DNA of 64,000 nucleotides, taken from assembly GCF_000281715.2 (NCBI RefSeq), contig NZ_CP124576.1:2425501-2489500 (forward strand). The letters run 5' to 3'. The notes under the pieces are model-generated. The model did not search any database. It was given only the letters and a program-made list of their open reading frames with translations, and had not been told where the DNA came from. Position 1 is the first letter of the stretch. Each line of letters begins with the position of its first letter. A program made the translations under genes and the position numbers. Below are positions 17,446 through 26,037 of the stretch, one piece after another. Source of the stretch: Sphingobium sp. AP49 (lineage in GTDB: Bacteria > Pseudomonadota > Alphaproteobacteria > Sphingomonadales > Sphingomonadaceae).

Positions 17446-18891
17446 TCAGTCGTTCAGCCTTAGTTGCAAGGGATCCAGGCCATAATCGGTCAGTTTCTTG
17501 CGCAACGTGTTGCGATTGATGCCCAACAGACCAGCCGCGCGAATCTGGTTCCCATCCACGCTCGCAAGCGTTTCCTGCAGGAGAACCGGCTCGATCACCG
17601 CGAGCAGACCGGTATGAAGATTCGGATTGGACTGGCCCAACCCCACTCCCAGCTGTCTTTTTGTCCATTCACGAACCGCCTGCGCAAGCTGTCCGGCAGG
17701 CGCGCCATGATCCGATGGGACCGCCTCAAGCGGGAGTGCGTGGCGCAAGATATCAGCCGCAATCACATTTTCTCGGCTGAGGACAGACAAGCGCTGCATC
17801 AGATTTTGCAGTTCACGCACATTGCCGGGCCAGTGATAGGCCATCAGCAGTTGGGCGGCATCATCGGCAAGAGACTTGCGCGGCAACCCTTCCAACGCCG
17901 CACGCTCCAGGAAATGGCGAGCGAGCAGGATCACATCCTCGCGCCGTTCGCGCAGCGGCGGCAGCGATACCGGCACGACATTCAGGCGATAATAGAGATC
18001 CTGCCGGAACCGGTTCTCCTCGATCAAGGCGGACAAATCCTTGTTCGTCGCGGCAATGATGCGGACATCGACCCGCACCGGCTTCGACCCGCCCACCGTC
18101 GTAACTTCGCCCGACTGCAACACGCGCAGCAGGCGCGTCTGCGCCTCCATCGGCATGTCGCCGATTTCATCCAGGAACAGCGTACCGCCCTGCGCCTGCT
18201 CAAATTTGCCGGCAGTACGGGCATGTGCGCCGGTAAAAGCGCCCTTCTCATACCCGAACAGTTCGGCCTCGATCAATTCGCGCGGAATCGCCGCCATATT
18301 GATGGCAACGAAGGGGTGGCTACGCCGTTGCCCCAGGCTATGGATGGCCTCCGCCACCAGTTCCTTGCCCGTACCGGATTCGCCCAGAACCAGAATGCTC
18401 AGATCGTTGGAAAGAACGCGAGCGATGGTCCGATACACTTCCTGCATCGCGGGCGACCGTCCCACCAACGGCAGGCCGTCATGCGGTAGGCCGCTGTCGA
18501 CTGCTTCATTCCCGTTATCCGCCCTTGTGCCGATCGCGTCCGACACGGCTCGCGTCAGTTCGTTAAGGTCAAAGGGCTTTGGCAGATATTCAAAGGCCCC
18601 TTTTTCGGTTGCCCGAATGGCCGTATTCAACGTGTTCTGCGCAGACAGGATGATGACATTCAGATCGGGCTTGCGCTCGAGAATGTCGGCCACGCCCTCA
18701 AGTCCATCCCCATCCGGCAGCATGACGTCCGTGATCAACACATCCGGCGCAAAGCTATCCATCAGCAAGCTTCGTTCGCGGATCGATCCGGCGATCTTTA
18801 CCTTATGCCCCTGTCGGCGCAGGGCTTCGCCGACCACCACGCAGATCGCCGGGTCGTCATCGACAACCAGAACGGCGCCGGTCGCAACCAT
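17446..18891 (-). CDS. ntrC: NtrC nitrogen regulator, sigma-54 activator
   Basis: NtrC, once phosphorylated by NtrB, drives sigma-54 RNA polymerase at nitrogen-assimilation promoters. The 481 residues have a receiver (VLVVDDDPA, Asp about 55 in LITDVMLPDG), an AAA+ domain with Walker A GESGTGKE, an intact GAFTGA loop in YEKGAFTGAHA, and Walker B GGTLFLDEIGDMP. The C-terminal Fis-like helix-turn-helix ends ALLGINRNTLRKKL-type (AAGLLGINRNTLRKKLTDYG). It overlaps the ntrB stop by one base, so the pair is translationally coupled. In contrast with NtrX next door, all sigma-54 contact residues are kept. Confidence 0.97.
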   Translation of the reverse strand: MVATGAVLVVDDDPAICVVVGEALRRQGHKVKIAGSIRERSLLMDSFAPDVLITDVMLPDGDGLEGVADILERKPDLNVIILSAQNTLNTAIRATEKGAFEYLPKPFDLNELTRAVSDAIGTRADNGNEAVDSGLPHDGLPLVGRSPAMQEVYRTIARVLSNDLSILVLGESGTGKELVAEAIHSLGQRRSHPFVAINMAAIPRELIEAELFGYEKGAFTGAHARTAGKFEQAQGGTLFLDEIGDMPMEAQTRLLRVLQSGEVTTVGGSKPVRVDVRIIAATNKDLSALIEENRFRQDLYYRLNVVPVSLPPLRERREDVILLARHFLERAALEGLPRKSLADDAAQLLMAYHWPGNVRELQNLMQRLSVLSRENVIAADILRHALPLEAVPSDHGAPAGQLAQAVREWTKRQLGVGLGQSNPNLHTGLLAVIEPVLLQETLASVDGNQIRAAGLLGINRNTLRKKLTDYGLDPLQLRLND

Positions 18892-19994
18892 CAGCCCATC
18901 CCCATCGGCAAAAGGATGCGAAAGGTGGATTCTCCCGCCTCCCGATCCCTGGAATATTGCACGAAACCGCTCATGTCCCGAACCAACTTGTCGACCAGGG
19001 CCAGCCCCAGCCCCTGCCCGTCACGCTTGCCCGTGATGAACGGATTGAACAGATGATCGAGAATATGCTCGGGAACCCCCGGGCCATTGTCCACAACCAA
19101 TATTTCGATCGGCAACACCGCACTGCCCTTCCGATCACCCATCAGAACCGACATGCCATGGCGAAAGGCGGTCTCGACTCGAATGCGCGGCTTTTCGACA
19201 TGCTCCAGCGCCTCCGCCGCATTTTTCAGCAAATTGATCATGACCTGCACCAACGCATCATCGTTAATAATCGCAAATGGCAAAGATGGATCATATCTTT
19301 TTATAATTTTAGCATTTTTTGCAAATCCAGCGGCGGCGATATGTGCTGCGCGGTCGATCAGCGGATAGATATTGCCCGGGCCGCATTCGAGTGTGCGATC
19401 GGTGGTGAAGTCCTGCATCCGGTCAATTAGCGCAGCGATTCGGTCGACCTCGTTGCAGATGAGCTGGGTCAACGCGACATCGCGCCCGGCATTGCCGGAT
19501 TCCAACAATTGTGCGGCACCGCGAATACCAGAGAGAGGATTTTTGATTTCATGCGCCAGGATCGCTGCCGCGCCCATGGCAGAACGGGCGCCGCCCGCAG
19601 TGCCGCGATGGCCGATCTTGCGGGCCTGGCCCTGGGCGTGGATCGACACGATCCGCCATCCGTCATGATCGACGATCGGCGCGATCATCAGATCCACTTC
19701 CATCTCGGCGGTACGACCGGCATGGACCTTGATGTCATAGGCCGCGATCGGCTTGTTGCTGTGCCAGATGTCAAACCGCGCGCCGGCTTCGGCAATCCTG
19801 ATCGTGCGTGCGACATCGCTGCCAATGATCGCTGACCGCGCCATGTTGAGCAATGTCTCCGCCCGGACATTGGCATCGGCAATGCTGTTATTGGGTCGCA
19901 CCACCATCGTCGCCACCGGTAGAGCGGTCATCATTTCCGACAGTGAAGGGCCATCCTGCTGCAACTGAAGCGAAGGAATGGACGTCAAAGACAC
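18891..19994 (-). CDS. ntrB: NtrB nitrogen-sensing histidine kinase
   Basis: NtrB is the soluble kinase/phosphatase that, together with the PII protein, sets NtrC phosphorylation. The 367 residues have an N-terminal PAS domain (MMTALPVATMVVRPNNSIAD), the H-box AAILAHEIKNPLSGIRGAAQ with His about 148, and an HATPase with VQVMINLLKNAAEAL, VVDNGPGVPEHI and KRDGQGLGLALVDKLVRDMS. There is no membrane helix, as expected. It starts 2 bases after the dusB stop and ends on the ntrC start. A 68-base A+T-rich patch (19261-19328) encoding AKNAKIIKRYDPSLPFAIIN interrupts otherwise GC-rich coding; codons there (AAA, ATA, AGA) are unlike the rest of the gene. Confidence 0.95.
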   Translation of the reverse strand: MSLTSIPSLQLQQDGPSLSEMMTALPVATMVVRPNNSIADANVRAETLLNMARSAIIGSDVARTIRIAEAGARFDIWHSNKPIAAYDIKVHAGRTAEMEVDLMIAPIVDHDGWRIVSIHAQGQARKIGHRGTAGGARSAMGAAAILAHEIKNPLSGIRGAAQLLESGNAGRDVALTQLICNEVDRIAALIDRMQDFTTDRTLECGPGNIYPLIDRAAHIAAAGFAKNAKIIKRYDPSLPFAIINDDALVQVMINLLKNAAEALEHVEKPRIRVETAFRHGMSVLMGDRKGSAVLPIEILVVDNGPGVPEHILDHLFNPFITGKRDGQGLGLALVDKLVRDMSGFVQYSRDREAGESTFRILLPMGMG

Positions 19995-19996
19995 GT

Positions 19997-21025
19997 TTAC
20001 GCAGCCTTGCGAGCGGGGGCCGGCTCCCCAGCCGCAATCAACGGCTCATAGAAAGCAGCCAGCATGTCCAGCACCCGCTGCGCATCCGCCTCCTGGTTCA
20101 CCGCGTTGCGGAACTCAGCCGATCCGGTCAGGCCCTTTGTGTACCAGCCGATATGCTTACGCGCCATATTGACCCCGGTCAGATTGTCATAATGATCGAG
20201 CATCATGCGATAATGATCTGTAATAAGGTCATATTGTTCCGCAAGGCTGGGATCATCGCGGCGCTCACCCGTCGCGAACCAGTGCATCACCTGGCCCAAC
20301 AGCCAGGGCCGACCATAAGCGCCGCGACCAATCATCACGCCATCGGCGCCGCTCTGGTCAAGCGCGGTTTCCGCATCCTCGATCGAACAGATGTCGCCAT
20401 TGACGATCACCGGCAGCTTCACCGCCTCCTTCACCGAGCGGACAAAGCCCCAGTCAGCACTGCCCTTGTACATCTGGCAGCGGGTGCGACCATGCACGGT
20501 GATGAGCTTCGCGCCCAGGTCCTCGGCAATGTGCGCCAGTTCCGGCGCATTGAGGCTGCCATGGTCCCAGCCCATGCGCATCTTCACGGTTACGGGCACG
20601 TCGACGGCTTTCACCGTCGCTTCGATAAGCGCTGCGGCCAGCGGCAGGTCACGCATCAGCGCGCTGCCGGCGTCGCCATTGACGACTTTTTTGACCGGGC
20701 AGCCCATATTGATGTCGATAATCGCAGCACCGCGATCGGCGTTGAGTTTGGCGGCTTCGGCCATTTCGCTCGGCGAACAGCCGGCCAACTGCATCGACAC
20801 CGGCTCCTCAAGCGGATGCCATGCGGCCTTCTGCAGCGATTGCCGCGTTTCGCGGATCATCGCAGCGGTGGCGATCATCTCGGTGACGTTGAGGCCGGAT
20901 CCGAACCGGCGGACCAGCGTGCGGAAGGGCATGTCGGTAACGCCGGTCATCGGCGCCAGGATCACCGGCATATCGACCGTCACCGGTCCAACGGAAATGG
21001 GAGAAAGCCTGCGCGTCATCTTCAC
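19997..21025 (-). CDS. dusB: tRNA-dihydrouridine synthase B
   Basis: DusB reduces uridine in the tRNA D-loop using FMN and NADPH. The 342 residues begin [20 protein letters not shown], the DUS N-terminus. [20 protein letters not shown] carries the catalytic Cys near residue 109, VKMRMGWD and [16 protein letters not shown] the FMN phosphate region, and [19 protein letters not shown] the C-terminal FMN contact. The gene leads the dusB-ntrB-ntrC-ntrY-ntrX cluster (the old name nifR3 reflects this linkage) with only 2 bases to ntrB, so the nitrogen regulators are likely transcribed with a tRNA modification gene. A start two codons later (MTRRLS) is equally possible. A small CTGCCT/AGGCAG dyad sits at 21028-21046, just ahead of the gene. 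Confidence 0.95.
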   Translation of the reverse strand: MKMTRRLSPISVGPVTVDMPVILAPMTGVTDMPFRTLVRRFGSGLNVTEMIATAAMIRETRQSLQKAAWHPLEEPVSMQLAGCSPSEMAEAAKLNADRGAAIIDINMGCPVKKVVNGDAGSALMRDLPLAAALIEATVKAVDVPVTVKMRMGWDHGSLNAPELAHIAEDLGAKLITVHGRTRCQMYKGSADWGFVRSVKEAVKLPVIVNGDICSIEDAETALDQSGADGVMIGRGAYGRPWLLGQVMHWFATGERRDDPSLAEQYDLITDHYRMMLDHYDNLTGVNMARKHIGWYTKGLTGSAEFRNAVNQEADAQRVLDMLAAFYEPLIAAGEPAPARKAA

Positions 21026-21147
21026 TACTGCCTAAAAAACAGGCAGCCCATAGCCGAAAATGACCATCACGACAAGGCACCCGGGCCGGCGCAGCCCGTC
21101 GCTTTAGAGGTTTGCGAGCATGGGGAACAGCGTCTATGCGGCGCTGC

Positions 21148-22317
21148 ATGACATCGAACAGCAGGATCGTTGCGTTGATCGTCGCTGCCGGGCAGGGAAG
21201 CCGGGCCGGCGGTGACATTCCCAAACAATATCGGCAGGTCGGCGACAGGTCCGTACTGGCCCACGCCCATGATGCCCTGACGGCGCATGATGGCGTGGTA
21301 CATATTCATGTCGTTCTTGGCCCAGATGAGGAAGAGCGTGCCCGGGCCGCATTGGGGAATCGCATCGCCCATTTCGTCACTGGCGCGAACAGCCGGCGCG
21401 GTTCCGTCAGGGCAGGGCTGGAATCGATCGCGGCGGCCGGCGGTGCGGATATCGTGCTGATCCATGATGCCGCCCGCCCCTTTCTCCCCGCCGCAGTGAT
21501 CGATCGGCTGCTGGCGGCTTTGGAAAGCCAAGACGGTGCCATCCCCACCCTGCCCATTGTTGACACGCTCGTTCGGGGCGATGGCGCATTGATGGCTGAT
21601 GGCGTCGATCGTGCCGGCCTCCACCGGGTCCAAACGCCCCAGGCTTTTCGTTTCGAGACCATCCTGGCGGCCCATCGTGGCTGGGACGAGAAACGCGAGG
21701 CGACCGATGATGCCCAGATAGTTCGCGCCTGGGGTCATGACGTCACATTGGTGCAAGGCGATGAAAGGCTTGAGAAATTGACGTATCCCGAGGACTTCGC
21801 CCGTGCCGAAACACGTCTGGGCAGCGCTCGCACCATCCGCGTCGGCATGGGATATGATGTGCATCGCCTGGCGCCAGACGAGCAATTATGGCTTGCCGGC
21901 GTGCAGGTCCCTCACGACCGGGGCCTTGCTGGCCATAGCGACGCGGATGTCGCGCTCCACGCAATCGTCGATGCCATTCTTGGTACGCTCGCCGACGGCG
22001 ATATCGGCAGCCATTTCCCTCCCTCCGACCCTCAATGGCGCGGTGCATCGTCGGATCGCTTCCTTGCCCATGCCCGCGACCTTGTCCTGAAGCGGGACGG
22101 CCGGATCGATCATGTCGATCTCACAATTATCTGCGAAGCCCCCAAGATCGGCCCATATCGCGATGCCATGCGGGCGCGGATCGCGGAAATATTGGCCATT
22201 CCGGTCGACCGCGTCAGCGTCAAAGCGACCACCACCGAACGGCTGGGCTTTGCGGGGCGGCGCGAAGGCATTGCCGCACAAGCGGTTGCCACCCTCTCCC
22301 TCCCCGCGCTATCCTGA
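21148..22317 (+). CDS. ispDF: Bifunctional IspD/IspF isoprenoid enzyme
   Basis: Two enzymes of the methylerythritol phosphate (MEP) pathway are fused in 389 residues. The N-terminal IspD (about 1-225) makes CDP-methylerythritol: IVALIVAAGQGSRAGGDIPK is the CTP-binding loop, and VLIHDAARPF and TLPIVDTLVRGD are family motifs. The C-terminal IspF (about 230-389) cyclises the phosphorylated product to MEcDP: IRVGMGYDVHRLAPDEQLWL and AGHSDADVALHAIVDAILG supply the Zn ligands, and VKATTTERLGFAGRREGIAA the C-terminus. Fusion is common in alphaproteobacteria. The start at 21148 (MTSNSR) is chosen over in-frame ATGs at 21112 and 21136 because it gives the standard IspD N-terminus. pncC follows 8 bases after the stop. 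Confidence 0.95.
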   Translation: MTSNSRIVALIVAAGQGSRAGGDIPKQYRQVGDRSVLAHAHDALTAHDGVVHIHVVLGPDEEERARAALGNRIAHFVTGANSRRGSVRAGLESIAAAGGADIVLIHDAARPFLPAAVIDRLLAALESQDGAIPTLPIVDTLVRGDGALMADGVDRAGLHRVQTPQAFRFETILAAHRGWDEKREATDDAQIVRAWGHDVTLVQGDERLEKLTYPEDFARAETRLGSARTIRVGMGYDVHRLAPDEQLWLAGVQVPHDRGLAGHSDADVALHAIVDAILGTLADGDIGSHFPPSDPQWRGASSDRFLAHARDLVLKRDGRIDHVDLTIICEAPKIGPYRDAMRARIAEILAIPVDRVSVKATTTERLGFAGRREGIAAQAVATLSLPALS

Positions 22318-22324
22318 GATCATC

Positions 22325-22843
22325 ATGCCCGATACCGTCCTCCCAGCTCAACTCGTCGAACTTGCCGAACGGGTCATCATTGCCAACCGGCGTGCCGGGC
22401 GCACCATTGCCGTCGCAGAGAGCTGCACTGGCGGGCTCGTCTCCGCCGCGCTTACCGAAATTGCCGGATCGTCCGATGTATTTGAAGCCGGTTTCATAAC
22501 ATATTCCAATGACATGAAGGCGGAACTTCTGAAGGTTTCGCATGATGTGCTGGAAACATTTGGCGCCGTGTCGATCGCCACCGCCTGGGCCATGGCACAG
22601 GGCGCACTGAAGAAGAGCCACGCCCATGTCGCCGTTGCGATCACCGGCATCGCCGGGCCGGGCGGCGGCAGCGAGCAAAAGCCGGTCGGTACCGTCGTCT
22701 TCGCCCGCGCCGAGCGTGGCGCCAGCCCGGACAAGGTGGTCGCCGACATGCACCATTTCGCGGATAATGGCCGCGGTGGCGTCCGCCTTCAGGCGGCGGT
22801 GTGCGCGCTCGAACTATTGCTGCCGGATCCGCCGTCGCCATAA
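22325..22843 (+). CDS. pncC: Nicotinamide-nucleotide amidase (CinA C-terminal type)
   Basis: The 172 residues are the stand-alone CinA_C/PncC domain, which deamidates NMN to nicotinate mononucleotide in the pyridine nucleotide cycle. AVAESCTGGLVSAALTEIAG holds the nucleophilic Ser and glycine loop. YSNDMKAELLKVSHDVLETF, with GAVS after it, and AVAITGIAGPGGGSEQKPVG are the other conserved blocks. The N-terminal molybdopterin-like domain of full CinA is absent, as usual in this lineage. It follows ispDF by 8 bases and is probably co-transcribed. Its last 55 bases overlap the end of the convergent RatA/Coq10-like gene, so both C-termini are encoded on the same DNA. Confidence 0.93.
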   Translation: MPDTVLPAQLVELAERVIIANRRAGRTIAVAESCTGGLVSAALTEIAGSSDVFEAGFITYSNDMKAELLKVSHDVLETFGAVSIATAWAMAQGALKKSHAHVAVAITGIAGPGGGSEQKPVGTVVFARAERGASPDKVVADMHHFADNGRGGVRLQAAVCALELLLPDPPSP

Positions 22844-23265
22844 AGTGCAGCGGCGCGCGTCTCGAACGCGCCGATCATCTTGCGCAGCGCCTTGTCGAAG
22901 AATTGGCCGGCCAGCATCTCGAAGATGCGGTTCTTGAATTCGAACTCGACCTCGAAATCCACCAGCACGCCACCCTGCCCGTCGTCGCGGAAGCGCCATT
23001 CATTATGGAGATGCTTGAGCGGGCCGTTGAGATAATCGACCCGGACATGGTCCGGGCGATGCTTGTGGACGCGCGAGGTGAAGCTCTCGCTGACCCCCTT
23101 GAAGCCGACGATCATGTCCGCGATCATCTCGCTCTCGCTGTCCGATCGGATACGAATGGCGCTGACCCAGGGCAGGAATTGCGGATAGGCCGAGATGTTC
23201 GACACCAAGTCGAACATCTGTTCCGGACTATAGGGCAGCTGGCGGGTCTCTTCATGCTTGGGCAT
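22789..23265 (-). CDS. SRPBCC-family Coq10/RatA-like ubiquinone-binding protein
   Basis: The 158 residues belong to the START-like polyketide_cyc2 family: RQLPYSPEQMFDLVSNISAY, with PQFLPWVSAI after it, then MIVGFKGVSESFTSRV and FEMLAGQFFDKALRKMIGAF. Orthologues are annotated either as Coq10 (ubiquinone chaperone, needed for respiration) or as the RatA toxin; in alphaproteobacteria Coq10-like is more likely. The start at 23265 (MPKHEETRQ) gives the family N-terminus; an upstream in-frame extension is Arg-rich and antisense to lipA. It begins 7 bases after the lipA stop, so the two form an operon. The tail GDGGSGSNSSSAHTAA is encoded inside the end of pncC on the opposite strand. Confidence 0.85.
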   Translation of the reverse strand: MPKHEETRQLPYSPEQMFDLVSNISAYPQFLPWVSAIRIRSDSESEMIADMIVGFKGVSESFTSRVHKHRPDHVRVDYLNGPLKHLHNEWRFRDDGQGGVLVDFEVEFEFKNRIFEMLAGQFFDKALRKMIGAFETRAAALYGDGGSGSNSSSAHTAA

Positions 23266-23272
23266 TCGCCGA

Positions 23273-24226
23273 TCAGGCCTTCGCGGCGGCCGCCTTGGCC
23301 AGCTTCGCCTCGCGCGCGGCGCGCATCTCGGCGAAATCCTTGCCGGCATGATAGCTGGAGCGCGTGAGCGGGCTCGATGCGACCTGCAGGAAGCCCTTTG
23401 CCCGGGCGATCGCCGCATAGGCATTGAACGCGGCCGGGGTGACGAACTCCATCACCTTGGCATGCTTGGGCGTGGGTTGCAGATATTGGCCCATGGTCAG
23501 GAAGTCGATGTCGGCCGAGCGCATGTCGTCCATCACCTGATGAACCTCCAGACGCTCTTCGCCCAGGCCCAGCATGATGCCCGACTTGGTGAAGATCGAC
23601 GGATCGAGCTTCTTGACGCTCTCGAGCAGGCGCAGCGACGCATAGTAACGCGCGCCCGGGCGGATGGTCGGGTAGAGCCGGGGCACGGTCTCCAGATTAT
23701 GGTTATAGACGTCTGGGCGCGCCTCTACGATCATCGCGACCGCGCGCTCATGCTTGTTGCGGAAGTCCGGGGTCAGGATCTCGATCGTGGTGCCCGGCGT
23801 CGTGCGGCGCAGCGCCTCGATCACCTTGACGAACTGGCTGGCGCCGCCGTCGGGCAGGTCGTCGCGATCAACCGAAGTGATGACGATATGTTCCAGCCCC
23901 ATCTCGGCGGCGGCATCGGCCAGGTTCTGCGGTTCGTTGACGTCGACCTTGCGCGGCATGCCGGTCTTGACGTTGCAGAAGGCGCAGGCGCGGGTGCAGA
24001 CATCACCCAGGATCATCACCGTGGCGTGCTTCTTGGTCCAGCATTCGCCGATATTCGGGCAGGCCGCTTCCTCGCACACGGTGGCCAGGCCCTTTTCCCG
24101 CATCAGCTTGCGGGTTTCATGATAGCCCGGGCTGGTCGGCGCCTTCACGCGAATCCAGTCAGGCTTGCGGGCACGCTCCGGCTTGGCAGGCTGACCGGGG
24201 ACGGGGATCGGGGCAATGTCGTTCAT
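23273..24226 (-). CDS. lipA: Lipoyl synthase
   Basis: LipA is a radical-SAM enzyme that inserts two sulfurs into octanoyl groups on lipoyl-dependent enzymes. The 317 residues have both iron-sulfur clusters: the auxiliary cluster in [13 protein letters not shown] and the SAM cluster in [10 protein letters not shown] (CxxxCxxC), followed by [30 protein letters not shown] text appears as [17 protein letters not shown], and the end has [20 protein letters not shown] with the conserved RSSY. I start it at the ATG at 24226 ([11 protein letters not shown]); 20 more codons to an earlier ATG look non-native. It leads the lipA-coq10-like operon, linking lipoylation with respiratory cofactor handling. 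Confidence 0.96.
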   Translation of the reverse strand: MNDIAPIPVPGQPAKPERARKPDWIRVKAPTSPGYHETRKLMREKGLATVCEEAACPNIGECWTKKHATVMILGDVCTRACAFCNVKTGMPRKVDVNEPQNLADAAAEMGLEHIVITSVDRDDLPDGGASQFVKVIEALRRTTPGTTIEILTPDFRNKHERAVAMIVEARPDVYNHNLETVPRLYPTIRPGARYYASLRLLESVKKLDPSIFTKSGIMLGLGEERLEVHQVMDDMRSADIDFLTMGQYLQPTPKHAKVMEFVTPAAFNAYAAIARAKGFLQVASSPLTRSSYHAGKDFAEMRAAREAKLAKAAAAKA

Positions 24227-24291
24227 CGGCCCCAGATAGCGATGCAGGACCGCTCTTGCCAGCCCTCTCTTTGTGCGGCACATCAACGCGC

Positions 24292-24930
24292 ATGACCGAC
24301 TTTGCAGACATGCTCGAGGGCTATCGCCGCTTCCGGGGTACCGGATGGTCCCAACAGCGCGAGCGCTGGGACGAACTCAACGAAGGGCAGAGCCCCAGGG
24401 TGATGGTGATCGCCTGTTCCGACAGCCGAGTCGATCCTGCCCAGATCTTCGACACCAGTCCGGGCGAGATATTCGTCGTGCGCAATGTCGCGGCGCTGGT
24501 GCCGCCATTCGAGACCAATCCGGGCTGGCACGGCGTGTCGGCCGCGCTGGAGTTCGCGGTGCAGGTGCTCAAGGTCGGCGAGATCGTCGTCATGGGCCAC
24601 GGCAAGTGCGGCGGCTGCAAGGCGGCGCTCAGCCACGACCTCAAGGATGCCCCTCCGGGCGAAGGCGGCTTCATCCATAACTGGATCGAACTGCTCGACC
24701 ATGCCCGCGAGGTGGTGGTCGGCCGCTATGGCGACCAGCGCGACCGCGAGGTCGAGCGCGCCATGGAGCAGGAGGGCGTCAAGACCAGCCTTACCAACCT
24801 GCGCAGCTTCCCCTGCGTGCGCGCCAAGGAAAAGTCGGGCGAGTTGAAGCTGGTCGGCAGCTTCTTCGCCATTTCCGACGGCCAGCTCCATATATTGGAC
24901 GAACAGACCGGCGTTTTCGCCGCAGCCTGA
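24292..24930 (+). CDS. Beta-class carbonic anhydrase
   Basis: The enzyme interconverts CO2 and bicarbonate. The 212 residues carry the zinc ligands of beta-carbonic anhydrases: Cys42 and Asp44 in [11 protein letters not shown], then His103 and Cys106 in [12 protein letters not shown]. Other family blocks are [15 protein letters not shown] and [10 protein letters not shown]. No signal peptide, so cytoplasmic. The start at 24292 ([14 protein letters not shown]) matches the family. It is divergent from lipA, and is followed after 13 bases by the NYN-LOTUS gene with its own strong ribosome site. Whether that pairing is functional is unknown. Confidence 0.93.
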   Translation: MTDFADMLEGYRRFRGTGWSQQRERWDELNEGQSPRVMVIACSDSRVDPAQIFDTSPGEIFVVRNVAALVPPFETNPGWHGVSAALEFAVQVLKVGEIVVMGHGKCGGCKAALSHDLKDAPPGEGGFIHNWIELLDHAREVVVGRYGDQRDREVERAMEQEGVKTSLTNLRSFPCVRAKEKSGELKLVGSFFAISDGQLHILDEQTGVFAAA

Positions 24931-24943
24931 CAGGAGGCGTATC

Positions 24944-25756
24944 ATGCCCATGCGGCAGGAAGGGCGCGGCAATATCGCACTGCTGATCGATGCCGACAAC
25001 GCATCGGCCGCCCATTTCGACGCGGTCATGACCGTGCTGGCGGAACTGGGTACGGTCAATATCCGCCGGGCCTATGGCAATTGGAGCAAGACGACGCTTA
25101 AGACCTGGGCGGCGCTATCGGTCGCGCAGGCGATCGAACCGCAGCAGCAGTTCGACCTGACCAAGGGCAAGAATGCCACCGACATGAAGATGACGATCGA
25201 CGCGATGGACCTGCTGTCCAGCGGGCGCGTCGAGGGTTTCGGCCTGATGTCGAGCGACAGCGACTTTACCCCGCTGGTGACGCGCCTGCGCCAGGACGGC
25301 ATTCCCGTCTATGGCTTCGGTACCGCCAACACGCCGGAGGGGTTCCGTCGCGCCTGCACCCGCTTCATTGACGTCGCAGCGCTGCGGCCCGCCGAAGTGC
25401 CGGTGGCGAAGCCGGTTTCCACGCCCAAGAAGAAAGCGCCGGCCAAGGGCGCTGCAGCCAAGCCGGCTGCGACAACGCCCTCTTCTACCCCCGCTGCAAC
25501 GCCGGCACCGTCCGGCACCGGCGCGGCCGTCGATCCGGAGGTCGTGCGCCTGCTGATCGACGCTTATGACGAGGCGAAGCGGGACGAACGCGGCTTCGTG
25601 GCACTGGGGCCGGTCGGCCAGCGGGTCGGCAACCGCTCCAGCTTCGATGTGCGCAATTATGGCTTCAAGCGGCTGTCCGATCTGGTCGCCGCCATCCCCA
25701 ATTTCACCAGCGAAGTGCGCGAGGGCGGCCAGACCTGGATCAAGCGGATCCGCTGA
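24944..25756 (+). CDS. NYN (PIN-like nuclease) domain protein with C-terminal OST-HTH/LOTUS domain
   Basis: The 270 residues have two domains. The N-terminal NYN/LabA-like domain (about 10-150) shows the acidic residues expected for a PIN-fold nuclease: ALLIDADNASAAHFDAVM, ATDMKMTIDAMDLL and LMSSDSDFTPLVTRLRQDGI. A low-complexity Ala/Pro/Lys linker (about 155-198) follows. The C-terminal 70 residues (VRLLIDAYDEAKRDERGFVA and FDVRNYGFKRLSDLVAAIPN) are an OST-HTH/LOTUS RNA-binding domain. The family is thought to act on RNA, probably G-rich or structured, but bacterial members are barely studied. A strong AGGAGG precedes the start. The stop overlaps the acylphosphatase start (TGATG). Target RNA unknown. 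Confidence 0.85.
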   Translation: MPMRQEGRGNIALLIDADNASAAHFDAVMTVLAELGTVNIRRAYGNWSKTTLKTWAALSVAQAIEPQQQFDLTKGKNATDMKMTIDAMDLLSSGRVEGFGLMSSDSDFTPLVTRLRQDGIPVYGFGTANTPEGFRRACTRFIDVAALRPAEVPVAKPVSTPKKKAPAKGAAAKPAATTPSSTPAATPAPSGTGAAVDPEVVRLLIDAYDEAKRDERGFVALGPVGQRVGNRSSFDVRNYGFKRLSDLVAAIPNFTSEVREGGQTWIKRIR

Positions 25757-26037
25757 TGCCGCCCATTGCCCGCCACCTGATGATCCATGGGCGGGTGCAG
25801 GGCGTCTTCTACCGCAACTGGACGGTCGAGACCGCGCGCGGCCTGGGTCTCGCCGGCTGGGTGCGCAACCGGATGGACGGCAGCGTCGAGGCGCTGGTGC
25901 AGGGCGATGCGGATGCGGTCGATCGCTTCATTGCGCTGGCGCAGGACGGGCCACCGGCGGCACAGGTCGCCCGGATCGAGGCGACGGATGCGCCGGTCGA
26001 GGCGCTGAGCAGCTTCGAGAAGAAGCCGACCGCCTGA
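25756..26037 (+). CDS. acyP: Acylphosphatase
   Basis: The 93-residue enzyme hydrolyses acyl phosphates such as carbamoyl or 1,3-bisphosphoglycerate. Catalytic Arg20 and Asn38 are both present in HGRVQGVFYRNWT and LGLAGWVRNRMDGSVEAL, and the length is normal. It is translationally coupled to the NYN-LOTUS gene by a one-base TGATG overlap, so the two proteins are made together; the reason is not obvious. A fall in gene density follows (554 bases without a gene). Confidence 0.95.
   Translation: MPPIARHLMIHGRVQGVFYRNWTVETARGLGLAGWVRNRMDGSVEALVQGDADAVDRFIALAQDGPPAAQVARIEATDAPVEALSSFEKKPTA

Noticed and set aside
19853..21151. 432-residue plus-strand frame over ntrB and dusB
   Set aside because: Shadow of dusB/ntrB; repetitive His/Arg composition and no domain.
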